From NCBI GenBank assembly GCA_963816685.1, contig CAWFMB010000018.1, positions 76,581 to 140,580 on the forward strand: a stretch of DNA of 64,000 nucleotides, given 5' to 3'. Numbering within the stretch: the stretch's first letter is position 1; each line of letters begins with the position of its first letter. This DNA comes from CAVYUC01 sp963816685 (GTDB taxonomy: Bacteria; Bacteroidota; Bacteroidia; Bacteroidales; Prolixibacteraceae). Under the pieces are notes generated by a model that did not search any database, was not told where the DNA came from, and worked only from the letters and a program-made list of their open reading frames with translations. Positions 18,465 through 27,214 of the stretch are shown here, in pieces. The position numbers and the translations under genes are program-made.

Positions 18465-18719
18465 ATGAAAGAAAATTCATTCAGAATCATGGACCTGGCG
18501 CTGTACATGTTGTTTTGGGAATGTTAATGATCGCCTTTTGCAGCCTGGTTTACAGGAATCAAATTAAATGATAATCCTTCTGAAAGTAACATCGGTGGAA
18601 AAAAAATTGATCTGGCTACAGACGAAGAAAAATGGTGGCGTGGTAAAAATCAACCTTCAACAAACATTGCAGGCGAACATCATTATTTTACAGCAGGTTG
18701 GGATAAATTCAACTATTAA
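18465..18719 (+). pseudogene. small one-helix membrane protein gene, frameshifted
   Basis: Three frame segments read as one protein. MKENSFR is in frame with the ATG at 18465. HGPGAVHVVLGMLMIAF is in the next segment. AAWFTGIKLNDNPSESNIGG through EEKWWRGKNQPSTNIAGE to GWDKFNY and TAA at 18719 is again in the first frame. One base missing near 18486 and one extra T in the TTTT at about 18536-18539 would restore an 85-residue protein with one membrane helix. I do not recognise the family. The polar WWRG-containing tail does not look random. Confidence 0.5.
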
Positions 18720-18896
18720 AACCAGACTCTTCATAACCTGTTTTTTATTTTCAATAACTATTAATTAACATTTTTTTATTTTTTTCAGGAAATTTTTCGA
18801 ACATTAATTCGTTACTTGCACTAAAATCCGGTTCACTAAGGCACAATTCTTGTAAGAGCAAACCGATTTTATCATGTAAAAAACTGAAACCTTATC

Positions 18897-20279
18897 ATGA
18901 ACAGACGATACCTTTTTTCTGCTGCTGTTGCAGTCGCTGTATTACTTTCTGCTTTTTTTATTCTTACACAGTCGAAAAGCGAAACAATAGAAATTTCAAC
19001 AACTGTAAACCGGGGCCCTTTTGAAGTGCTTGTTTATTCAAGCGGTCAGCTGGAAGCCCAAAATTCAGAAAATATTGTAGTCCCTGAAAGTTTGCGCGAC
19101 AGGGATATCCGGATTTATGAAATTAAAATCACCGATTTGGTGGAAGAAGGCACAGTAGTGGATTCGGGGCAATATGTAGCAACCCTTGATCAGAAAGCAG
19201 TAGAAGAAGTGTTGACTTTGGCGAAAGAAGAGCTGGAACAAATTTACAACGAGTATGAAGATGCCAAACTTGATTCGAACCTGAACCTCAGCAACTACCG
19301 CGACCAGATTATCAACGCCCGTGAGGATGTAGAAGAGAAAAAAATCATTCTTGATGAATCAGTTTTCGAATCACCTTCCATCATACGTAAAGCAGAAATG
19401 GATTTGGATAAAGCCAATCGTTTACTTGAACAGGAAATAAAAGGATACGAGTTGAAACAACGTCAGGCAGTTTCGAAAGTTGAACGCAAAAAAATAGAAC
19501 TCCGGCAACTTGAAAGCCGTGTAAACAAATTAAATGATGTATACAATTCGCTTTTAATAACTGCACCAAAAGCAGGGATGGTCATTTACGGTAAAGATCG
19601 TACCCGTGATAAAATAAAAGTGGGTTCAACCGTCAGCACATGGATGCCGGTAATTGCCACCCTCCCCGATTTGTCTTCAATGCTTTCAATTACTTATGTT
19701 AACGAAATCGATATATCCAAAGTAAAAATCGGTCAAAAAGTAGAACTTGGAATAGATGCACTACCCGAAAAAAAGCTGGAAGGTGAAGTTGTAACTGTTG
19801 CAAATATTGGCGAACCAATGCCCAAAAGTGATGCAAAGGTGTTTGAGGTTAAAATCAGGGTGTTTGGTGAAGTAAGCGATTTAAAACCGGCGATGACCAC
19901 AAGCAATGTTATCCATACAATAAATTTTGCCGATACTGTTTTTGTTCCTTCCGAAGCTGTTTTTCAAAATGATTCCATGCAGTTTGTATATCTGAATAAA
20001 AATGGAATTACCAAGCAGGTGGTGGATTTAGGCGATCAAAATGAAAATTATTTTCTGATAAAGGAAGGCCTTGAAGAAGGAGATGTTGTACTGCTTAATG
20101 AACCAGCAAATTCCGACGAACTTTCAATTAAAGGACTTGATATTTACAACAGGATACTTGAAAGAAAGCAACTGGAAGAAGAGGAGGCCAGAAAGGCGGT
20201 TGAAAAAGATAAAAAGAAACCCTTTGAGCTAAAAAATAAACCTGGCGACGGGACAGGCGGGATTATTATTATTGGTTAA
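18897..20279 (+). CDS. periplasmic adaptor protein (HlyD/MacA type)
   Basis: First gene of a four-gene export operon. A membrane anchor (5-25) is followed by a lipoyl half-domain, a long coiled-coil hairpin (about 105-215, many Glu/Lys/Arg heptads), the second lipoyl half (SLLITAPKAGMVIYG) and a beta-barrel region. It ends in a Gly/Ile-rich tail, GTGGIIIIG. Adaptors of this class bridge an inner-membrane transporter and TolC. At 460 aa it is longer than the second adaptor in the same operon. The permease follows 20 bases later. Confidence 0.88.
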   Translation: MNRRYLFSAAVAVAVLLSAFFILTQSKSETIEISTTVNRGPFEVLVYSSGQLEAQNSENIVVPESLRDRDIRIYEIKITDLVEEGTVVDSGQYVATLDQKAVEEVLTLAKEELEQIYNEYEDAKLDSNLNLSNYRDQIINAREDVEEKKIILDESVFESPSIIRKAEMDLDKANRLLEQEIKGYELKQRQAVSKVERKKIELRQLESRVNKLNDVYNSLLITAPKAGMVIYGKDRTRDKIKVGSTVSTWMPVIATLPDLSSMLSITYVNEIDISKVKIGQKVELGIDALPEKKLEGEVVTVANIGEPMPKSDAKVFEVKIRVFGEVSDLKPAMTTSNVIHTINFADTVFVPSEAVFQNDSMQFVYLNKNGITKQVVDLGDQNENYFLIKEGLEEGDVVLLNEPANSDELSIKGLDIYNRILERKQLEEEEARKAVEKDKKKPFELKNKPGDGTGGIIIIG

Positions 20280-20299
20280 ACCTTACCGAAAATCATATA

Positions 20300-21640
20300 A
20301 TGAAAGCAATAGTACAACGCTACGGCCATAATATTCTTACTGGAATTGAAGCAATATTTGCAAATAAAGTCAAGTCGTTACTAACTGCGCTGGGAATAAT
20401 TTTTGGTGTTGCAGCAGTTATAACCATGCTTTCTATTGGAAACGGTGCCCAGGAGGAAATTCTGGAACAGATAAAAATGGTAGGTGTAAATAATATTATT
20501 ATTTCGCCAACACAAACTTCGCTTAACGAAGACGAAAAAGAAACCAATGCTGAAGAAGGGACCCAGGTAAGCACTAAAAAGTTCTCAAAAGGACTTACAC
20601 TTCTCGATGTTTCAGCAATTAATGAAATTATCCCGTCGGTATCAAAAGTATGTCCGGTAATCACTTTTAATTATTCAGCAATATTAAACGGAAAAAGCAA
20701 ACCCATTGTACTGGAAGGGGTAAATAACAACTATTTTGAATTATTCAATATCTTTCTTGCAGGTGGAATGGCATTTACAGAAGAACAGATGGAGAATGCA
20801 TTTCCTGTTTGTGTCATTGGCGACAACATAAAAAATGTTTTTTTTAACCAGGAAGATCCTGTAGGAAAATACATCAAGTGCGGCCAGATTTGGCTAAAAG
20901 TGGTTGGTGTGGTTGAACGGCGCGATTTTACAGCTTCCGCATCCGATGAACTTGGAATAAGCAGCACCGATAATAAGATTTTCATTCCCGCAAAAACAAT
21001 GACGATGCGTTTTAAAAACCGTTCGCTCATCCGCGCCGACGAAGTGGAACAGATGGCCATGTCACGTGGCTCTGACAATGGAAAAGAAAACATTAATCAA
21101 CTTGACAAAATAATTGTACAGGTTGATAATACAGAATATTTAAGTTCTACCGCAGAAATCATCCGGCGGATGTTGCTGCGCCGACACAACGATTTATATG
21201 ATTTTGAAGTTACCATTCCTGAATTGCTGCTCAAACAGCAACAGCGCACCAAAAATATTTTCAACATTGTACTTGGAGTGATCGCAGGAATTTCGCTCAT
21301 TGTCGGGGGGATTGGAATTATGAATATTATGCTGGCTTCGGTGATGGAACGTATCCGCGAGATTGGTGTCCGCCAGGCCATCGGCGCCTCACGAAAGGAT
21401 ATCATCGTTCAGTTTTTATCCGAATCAACAATCATAAGTGTTACAGGCGGAATTATTGGAATTATTCTCGGGGTGGCACTTTCAAAAATTATAACCGCAG
21501 TTTTCGATATTAAAACTATCATTTCAGCCTTTTCAATTATAATATCTTTCGGGGTTTCAGTCATTGTAGGAGTAACTTTTGGTTATCTACCGGCTAAACG
21601 AGCTTCTGAACACGACCCTGTAAACTCATTACGCTACTAA
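20300..21640 (+). CDS. MacB-like ABC transporter permease without ATPase domain
   Basis: A 446-aa protein with the MacB/FtsX layout: TM helix at about 25-45, a large periplasmic MacB_PCD domain (about 50-310) and three C-terminal helices. These include GGIGIMNIMLASVMERIREIGVRQAIGAS and the final LPAKRASEHDPVNSLRY. E. coli MacB carries its ATPase fused at the N-terminus. Here the protein begins straight at the permease, and no ATP-binding gene is in the operon or the window, so a partner must be encoded elsewhere. Tripartite mechanotransmission export is the likely role; the substrate is unknown. Confidence 0.9.
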   Translation: MKAIVQRYGHNILTGIEAIFANKVKSLLTALGIIFGVAAVITMLSIGNGAQEEILEQIKMVGVNNIIISPTQTSLNEDEKETNAEEGTQVSTKKFSKGLTLLDVSAINEIIPSVSKVCPVITFNYSAILNGKSKPIVLEGVNNNYFELFNIFLAGGMAFTEEQMENAFPVCVIGDNIKNVFFNQEDPVGKYIKCGQIWLKVVGVVERRDFTASASDELGISSTDNKIFIPAKTMTMRFKNRSLIRADEVEQMAMSRGSDNGKENINQLDKIIVQVDNTEYLSSTAEIIRRMLLRRHNDLYDFEVTIPELLLKQQQRTKNIFNIVLGVIAGISLIVGGIGIMNIMLASVMERIREIGVRQAIGASRKDIIVQFLSESTIISVTGGIIGIILGVALSKIITAVFDIKTIISAFSIIISFGVSVIVGVTFGYLPAKRASEHDPVNSLRY

Positions 21641-21657
21641 TAAAACCAGATTATCAA

Positions 21658-23145
21658 ATGAAACAAGTATTGCTGTCTGTTATTGTTATTTGCTTTTCAG
21701 TTAACATTATTACTGCACAAGATAAAAAAGTCCTTACACTTTTTGATGTAATAAAGACTGCTTCGGTCCAGTCGCTTGATGCATTCCGGAATGAAAACAT
21801 GTATCTTGCAAGTTATTGGGAATTCAGGTATTTTAAAGCCGAACGGCTGCCAACTCTGTCGCTTCAGGCAACGGCAATTGATTACAACCGCTCGATGCAA
21901 AAAGTTTACAACTACGATGAAAATCGCGACGAATACAAGCCGCGTGAAGATTTAAATTCGGATCTGGCATTGTTACTTAATCAAAATGTTGGATTAACAG
22001 GAGGACAATTGTTTGCCCGTTCGGAACTAAATTTATCTAAAAAACTTGGAAACGAACAAATTTCATCATACTCTTCCACCCCTTTCAGTATCGGTTATTC
22101 GCAACCAATTAACGGTTATAACCGGTTAAAATGGACAGCTAAGATTGAACCACTTAAATTTGAAAAGGCAAAACGTAATTTTATTCAGTCGAAAGAAGAA
22201 CTCGCCATTAAAGCAAACCGGCTTTTTTTCGATTTGGTGGATGCACAAATTGAAGTAAATATCTCCTTAACCAATTTATCAAATGCTGATACACTTTACC
22301 AGATTGGACTGGGCCGTTTTCAGGTGGGAACTGTAACTCAGGATGAATTGTTAAACCTCGAACTGAATTTCATGAATTCGAAACTTGCACTCACCCGCGC
22401 CAATCTTGGACTTGAACGGGCACGGGCAGAACTTAATTCATTCCTTGGTTTCGAAAAAGGAACAAAAATAGAATGCCTCATTCCGGTTGAACTTCCCGAT
22501 ATTCAAATTAATGCTTCGGAAGCTGTAGAATTGGCATTGGCAAATAATCCTGAAATGTTAAATCAGCAGCAGCGGCTTTTGGAAGAAGACAGAAAAGTAA
22601 ATCAGGCTAAAAGTGAAAATGGTGTAAGTGGTGATTTGTATGCACTTTACGGGCTAAATCAAAACTCAGAATTATTCAGCGAAGTGTATCAGGACCCACT
22701 GGACAGGCAACGTCTGCGAATTGGTGTGGACATTCCGATTCTCGACTGGGGGCGAAGAAAAGGACAATTGTCGATGGCAAAGTCCAACCGCGAAGTCGTG
22801 CGGATAAGTGTGAACCAGGAAAAAATGGATTTTGAACAGGAAGTAATTATGAATGTCATGGAATTTAACCTGCAGCCGGAACAGGTGTTAAATACTGCAA
22901 AAGCCGACACCATCGCACAACTTGGCTATGACGTAACGCAGCAACGGTTTTTAATCGGTAAAGTAGATGTTACAAAACTCAACCTCGCCCGTACCGATCA
23001 GGAAAAGGCCCGGCGTGCATATATAGAGGCGCTCCGCTCTTACTGGGAATATTATTTTAGCATCAGGCAACTAACACTCTATGACTTTATTGATGAAATC
23101 ACATTATCTGAAGATTTCGATCGTATTTTAGAGAACAACTTTTAA
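21658..23145 (+). CDS. TolC-family outer-membrane efflux protein
   Basis: A 495-aa protein with a signal peptide ending ITAQ near residue 21. Two OEP repeats of long amphipathic helices follow (about 30-250 and 280-480). Features such as LNQNVGLTGGQLFARSELNL, a GRFQVGTVTQDELLNLEL segment and RFLIGKVDVTKLNLAR are typical of TolC-like channels. It lies 17 bases after the permease and 10 bases before the second adaptor, so it supplies the outer-membrane exit duct for this export system. Confidence 0.9.
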   Translation: MKQVLLSVIVICFSVNIITAQDKKVLTLFDVIKTASVQSLDAFRNENMYLASYWEFRYFKAERLPTLSLQATAIDYNRSMQKVYNYDENRDEYKPREDLNSDLALLLNQNVGLTGGQLFARSELNLSKKLGNEQISSYSSTPFSIGYSQPINGYNRLKWTAKIEPLKFEKAKRNFIQSKEELAIKANRLFFDLVDAQIEVNISLTNLSNADTLYQIGLGRFQVGTVTQDELLNLELNFMNSKLALTRANLGLERARAELNSFLGFEKGTKIECLIPVELPDIQINASEAVELALANNPEMLNQQQRLLEEDRKVNQAKSENGVSGDLYALYGLNQNSELFSEVYQDPLDRQRLRIGVDIPILDWGRRKGQLSMAKSNREVVRISVNQEKMDFEQEVIMNVMEFNLQPEQVLNTAKADTIAQLGYDVTQQRFLIGKVDVTKLNLARTDQEKARRAYIEALRSYWEYYFSIRQLTLYDFIDEITLSEDFDRILENNF

Positions 23146-23155
23146 AATTCCTTCC

Positions 23156-24406
23156 ATGTCAGCAAATAAAAAAAGGATTATATGGATATCGGCAGCCGCA
23201 GTTATTTTAATAACAGCCGGGATTTTAAGCCGTTCCACTCTCATTTCAGAAAAACATTATACAGTTAAATCAGGGCCCTTCGAGCTTTCCATCAATACAA
23301 AGGGCGAAATCCAGGGTAAAAATGCTGTGGTTATAAATTTACCGGACGAACTGAGACGCCGCGATCTCCATATCTACGAACTTCAGATTAAAGATATGGT
23401 ACAGGAAGGTACTTCTGTTAAAAAGGGCGAATGGGTGGCAACACTCGATGCAGCATCAATAACAGAACAAATCCAGAATAACAAACAGGACATGGATCAG
23501 CGTCGGGCAGAACTCAACGATGCAAAAATCGATTCTGCCATTCAGCTCACCAAACTGAGAGAAGAGCTTGAAGAATTTAAATACGACCTCGAATACAAAA
23601 AAATAGAACTGGAACAAGCAAAATATGAATCGCCGGCTTACCAACGAAAACAACAGGTCGAATTCAATAAAACCCTCCGGCAAATGGATAAAAAACGCAG
23701 GGATTATGAGCTAAGAAAGCTTGAATTAAAAATGAAAACGGGCCGGATTGAAGAGCGTTACAGGCGATTTTTGCGGCGCGATTCACTTTTAAAAGAGGGA
23801 GTTGTTGCAACGCGTGTTACTGCACCTAAAGACGGCATGATTATGTATGCAAAATTGTGGGGAGGCCGTAAACTGCGGGTTGGCGATCAAATCAGTTTGT
23901 GGATGCCTACCATTGCAACACTGCCCGATATGTCGGTACTGGTTTCGGAAACCTACATTCAGGAAATTGATGTTACAAAACTTGAAGTTGGCGATAGTGT
24001 GCAGGTGACTATTGACGCGCTGCCGGGAAAAATCTACAAGGGATTCGTATCAAAAATTGCAAATGTTGGCCAGGAAATACAGGGGTTCGATACAAAAGTG
24101 TTTCGTGTTTTTATTGATTTGGAAGAAAACGGTAAAGAAATAAAACCTGCAATGACCACCAACAACAGCATTATTGTTGAGCGTTATGAAAATGTACTAA
24201 AAATTCCACGGAAATGCCTTTTTAATTCAAATGAAGATTCATTTGTCTTTCTTAAAAAAGACAAAAAAATATGGAAGAAAAAAGTAATTCCCGGCACAGA
24301 AAACGAAATAGATGTAATTATTACTTCCGGCCTGCAGGAGAATGATAAAATTTTATATTCAGCTCCCGAAAATGCTGATGAAATTGAATTCTACCTTGAA
24401 GGATAA
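23156..24406 (+). CDS. second periplasmic adaptor protein (HlyD type)
   Basis: A 416-aa protein with an N-terminal anchor (8-25), a coiled-coil hairpin (about 100-205) and a lipoyl/beta-barrel region (VTAPKDGMIMYAKLWGG). It is clearly related to the first adaptor of the operon, sharing GPFE, WMPTIATLPD, the VGDSVQVTIDALP type block and AMTTNNSI. It is therefore probably an old duplication. Having two adaptors for one permease is unusual. They may form a hetero-oligomeric ring or serve alternative partners. Confidence 0.88.
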   Translation: MSANKKRIIWISAAAVILITAGILSRSTLISEKHYTVKSGPFELSINTKGEIQGKNAVVINLPDELRRRDLHIYELQIKDMVQEGTSVKKGEWVATLDAASITEQIQNNKQDMDQRRAELNDAKIDSAIQLTKLREELEEFKYDLEYKKIELEQAKYESPAYQRKQQVEFNKTLRQMDKKRRDYELRKLELKMKTGRIEERYRRFLRRDSLLKEGVVATRVTAPKDGMIMYAKLWGGRKLRVGDQISLWMPTIATLPDMSVLVSETYIQEIDVTKLEVGDSVQVTIDALPGKIYKGFVSKIANVGQEIQGFDTKVFRVFIDLEENGKEIKPAMTTNNSIIVERYENVLKIPRKCLFNSNEDSFVFLKKDKKIWKKKVIPGTENEIDVIITSGLQENDKILYSAPENADEIEFYLEG

Positions 24407-24830
24407 TATGAATTTCCAATATTAAGTGCGGATTGACATTTTTATTGTCAGTTTCTTTAATATCATCTTTCACTTAATAACCAATCCAAAGGTTTTAGTA
24501 GCAATTTTACGTTTCCGCCGCAACAGTTCAATGCCACAAAGAACCACTAAACCGGCATATTGTTAAATCAACTCGTCCCGGTGACTCTTGTTTCTCAAAC
24601 TCCCTTTCCTGTTCACAGTGCACAACATGAAGCAGCTTAAATCCGGATACCACCGGCAATTCATGTGTAAAAACTTCCATGGATAATAACCCGTGAAATT
24701 CATTTTCTCAACATAACAAGCTCCTTTCTCAGGGCCCTTGGGATTAAGTATAAACCTTAAATGTAAAATTATCAGGCAGCGAACTGACGCTTCTCTGGAA
24801 TCATTTGTCAAACAGGTAAAAATGTCTGTA

Positions 24831-24869
24831 AGGTTTTGTCCCGTTTTTCACCATACTTCAATATACCTT
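24831..24869 (-). repeat. intergenic repeat, copy A
   Basis: Read on the minus strand, it contains GTATGGTGAAAAACG followed by ACAAAAC. It matches a plus-strand segment at 45226-45268 at roughly 25 of 29 positions in the core. Both copies sit beside tandem 11-bp units in gene-free DNA. It appears to be a dispersed repeat family, not coding. Confidence 0.6.
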
Positions 24870-24884
24870 CGCTATACCTTCGCT
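24863..24884. repeat. two tandem 11-bp units
   Basis: ATACCTTCGCT is repeated exactly twice, head to tail, and followed by a partial third unit. The 11-bp period is shared with the nearby palindrome and with 45179-45200. Confidence 0.8.
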
Positions 24885-24899
24885 ATCTTTTCTTTGCAC

Positions 24900-24967
24900 T
24901 AAATTCGGACTAAATTCGGACTAAATTCGCGAAATCGCGAATTTAGTCCGAATTTAGTCCGAATTTA
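24900..24967. repeat. perfect 33-bp-arm palindrome built of 11-bp units
   Basis: The left arm (24900-24932) and right arm (24935-24967) are exact reverse complements around a two-base AA centre. Each arm is itself about three tandem 11-bp units of the form ACTAAATTCGG, the innermost ending in TCGCG. It would extrude as a cruciform or fold as an almost loopless RNA hairpin. The surrounding stretch 24407-25385 has no supportable gene; only this repeat cluster and weak open frames are visible. Confidence 0.92.
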
Positions 24968-25385
24968 ATACGAGTATAAGGTGTATTTAATATAGCGTTG
25001 ATACGGTTGAAAACAGGAGAGGGAATAACCAGGAGTTCTTCTGCTAAGGCTCGTCTTTGTTGCCGCTCTTTATTTAATTGCCCCACCTGTCCTGCTTTTG
25101 CTCCGTTTATGTCTTCACAATTTTCTGACGGGCGTACAGTATTCATATTTTGACCTATGAACAAATCCCTCTGATATGCTATATCTTGCCGGTGCTCCAT
25201 AAAATAAAAGTTCTTACTGACTGCTCCTTATATTAACCGATTCAGTCCTTCGCTTTGAGTTCAAGTTTGCTGATGGCTTCTTTCAGATTAGGTCACCCCT
25301 GACACTTGCCAGTCGCTAATGTTTCCTTTCAACCCGGCACATACAGATACTTACACTCTGCTCGTTTATTATCATGCCCGACATA

Positions 25386-25414
25386 CTAAAAAAGGCTGCC
25401 CCAACGGACAGCCT
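25386..25414 (-). terminator. terminator of the susC-susD operon
   Basis: On the minus strand AGGCTGTCC and GGGCAGCCT form a 9-bp stem around GTTG, followed by a run of T. It is placed about 30 bases after the susD stop. Confidence 0.8.
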
Positions 25415-25443
25415 CTCATGTTTTTTTATAAAAGCCTGAACTT

Positions 25444-27198
25444 TTAATATGTAGCTTTTGAAAAGCCGGTAAAGCTTTTATTTATTTTTTTGTATGAATC
25501 AGTTTTATTTGCCGATTTAATCAATGCTGATTTCACCGGATCACTGACAGGTAAAGTTCCCATCTGGTTGTTTTCTGCATCAGAAATACCTTCATTAGCC
25601 TGAATTTCTTCACGCGGAATTGGCCACAACATGTATGGAGTTTCTGAAGGAATGTTGAAAATAGCCTGCGCACCAAAACTGGTTACGCCGTCTTCTTTTC
25701 TTATAACTGGTTTTTTCAGTCTCATAATGTCGAACCATGCAATTCCTTCGCCCCAGAATTCAATCCTGCGCTGCAACCACACTTCATTCTGTAATTCTTC
25801 GGCAGATGAAGCAGTACTTACAAATTCAGGATCGCGATACGTAGTTACAAAATTCTCAAGAATCGCTTTTCCTTCTGCAACCTGACCAGCCATTGCTTTA
25901 GCTTCGGCCATAATCAGGTACATTTCTTCGGCACGCATCAGCGGGAAATCAGTGGAGTTGTTCGGATCCAACGGATTTTTATTTTCCGGAGCAAATTTTA
26001 CATGAGTATAAGGTTCCATACCCATAGCTGCCCAAAATGGTCCGTATTCTTCTGCATCATAAGGTTCGCCATACCATTCGTTAAATAACGCATCATTGGT
26101 ACCATTTTGTTCGTATATGTCAAGTAACGGTGAAGTATAATCTTCATCCAGCCACCAGCCTTTACGGACATCACTTTCGGGGATTTGGTCATAAAGCAGC
26201 ACACTGACTTTCTTCCATGTACCAACAATCGTTGTATAACCGCCGTAACCAAACGGGAAGGATGTAAACATAGACGTAAAATTGGCAATACCGGTTTGAA
26301 CAGCATCGTCTTCAGGAGTGATTGGAATTCCCCAAAGAACACCAGGAACATTTACATTTTCGAAAGTTGGTTCTGAAACCCGCTCCATTGAGAAAGGTTG
26401 TTCACCGCTAAGCTGCAAGGCCATTTCTGCGTCGCTTGCAGCAGCAGCCCAATTTTGCATCACTAGGTTTACCCGGGCTCTCAAACCGTAAGCAACAGCC
26501 TGATCAATATACGATTTATCACTCCTTGTTGAACCATCAAGCAACTCAACAGCCCTGTCAAGGTCAGATAAAATCTGATCGTATATGGCCTGAACAGATG
26601 CTCTTGGATTGTTATTGATTTGTTCGAGTGGTGTATCATCCAAAACCAGCGGAACTGCAGGAGCATCTTCATGGCCTTTATAAGTAAACTGGTACAACTG
26701 CACAAGATTAAAATAATCAAATGCACGAACCGCAAGGGCTTGTCCCAAATAACTTTTAGCAATGCGATCTTCAGGCTCTGCAGGAACTTTATTGATTACA
26801 GAGTTTGCCATCATGATTTGTTTATAGAAAATATTCCAAATAACGCGTGGAGCTCTGTAAGTATAATTGCGGTCGGTAAAATCCTGTTCGCCGCTAAACC
26901 AGTTGTAACCGGTTACATCGCCAACAACATCCTGTCCGTTATGTTCGAGTTTAACCGCAATTCCGGGAAAACCGAAATCTTCCTGGTTGCCACCGCCTGC
27001 TCCGTAAGCTTTCATTATTGAATAAAGACCATTAATCTCAGCCTGGAGTTTGCTTGCATCTTTTGCAATTACATCCTTCACCTGATCTTCTGTGAGTATT
27101 TCACCATCAGGATTGGTATCCAGATAATCCTCGCAATTTGTAAACATCAGCGAGATTACCAGTGCCAACGGAATTATTAAATATTTTTTCATATTCAT
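25444..27198 (-). CDS. SusD/RagB-family nutrient-binding lipoprotein
   Basis: A 584-aa surface lipoprotein that caps a SusC transporter and binds the incoming glycan or peptide. The lipobox FTNC (about 20-23) is followed by EDYLDTNPDGE, the usual start of mature SusD proteins. The TPR-rich N-terminal half includes YLGQALAVRAFDYFNLVQLYQF, a family hallmark near 168. The C-terminal RagB/SusD domain ends with WPIPREEIQANEG. It lies 16 bases downstream of susC in one operon. The ligand is unknown, because no enzymes are linked. Confidence 0.95.
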   Translation of the reverse strand: MNMKKYLIIPLALVISLMFTNCEDYLDTNPDGEILTEDQVKDVIAKDASKLQAEINGLYSIMKAYGAGGGNQEDFGFPGIAVKLEHNGQDVVGDVTGYNWFSGEQDFTDRNYTYRAPRVIWNIFYKQIMMANSVINKVPAEPEDRIAKSYLGQALAVRAFDYFNLVQLYQFTYKGHEDAPAVPLVLDDTPLEQINNNPRASVQAIYDQILSDLDRAVELLDGSTRSDKSYIDQAVAYGLRARVNLVMQNWAAAASDAEMALQLSGEQPFSMERVSEPTFENVNVPGVLWGIPITPEDDAVQTGIANFTSMFTSFPFGYGGYTTIVGTWKKVSVLLYDQIPESDVRKGWWLDEDYTSPLLDIYEQNGTNDALFNEWYGEPYDAEEYGPFWAAMGMEPYTHVKFAPENKNPLDPNNSTDFPLMRAEEMYLIMAEAKAMAGQVAEGKAILENFVTTYRDPEFVSTASSAEELQNEVWLQRRIEFWGEGIAWFDIMRLKKPVIRKEDGVTSFGAQAIFNIPSETPYMLWPIPREEIQANEGISDAENNQMGTLPVSDPVKSALIKSANKTDSYKKINKSFTGFSKATY

Positions 27199-27214
27199 TT
27201 AATTTTTTTAATTT

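Noticed and set aside
18568..18768. 66-codon plus-strand open frame
   Set aside because: It runs in a different frame from the recognisable WWRG-containing peptide and has no protein-like features.
24943..25200. 85-codon minus-strand open frame
   Set aside because: Its end lies inside the palindrome repeats and no domain is recognisable; composition fits a chance frame or an old remnant.
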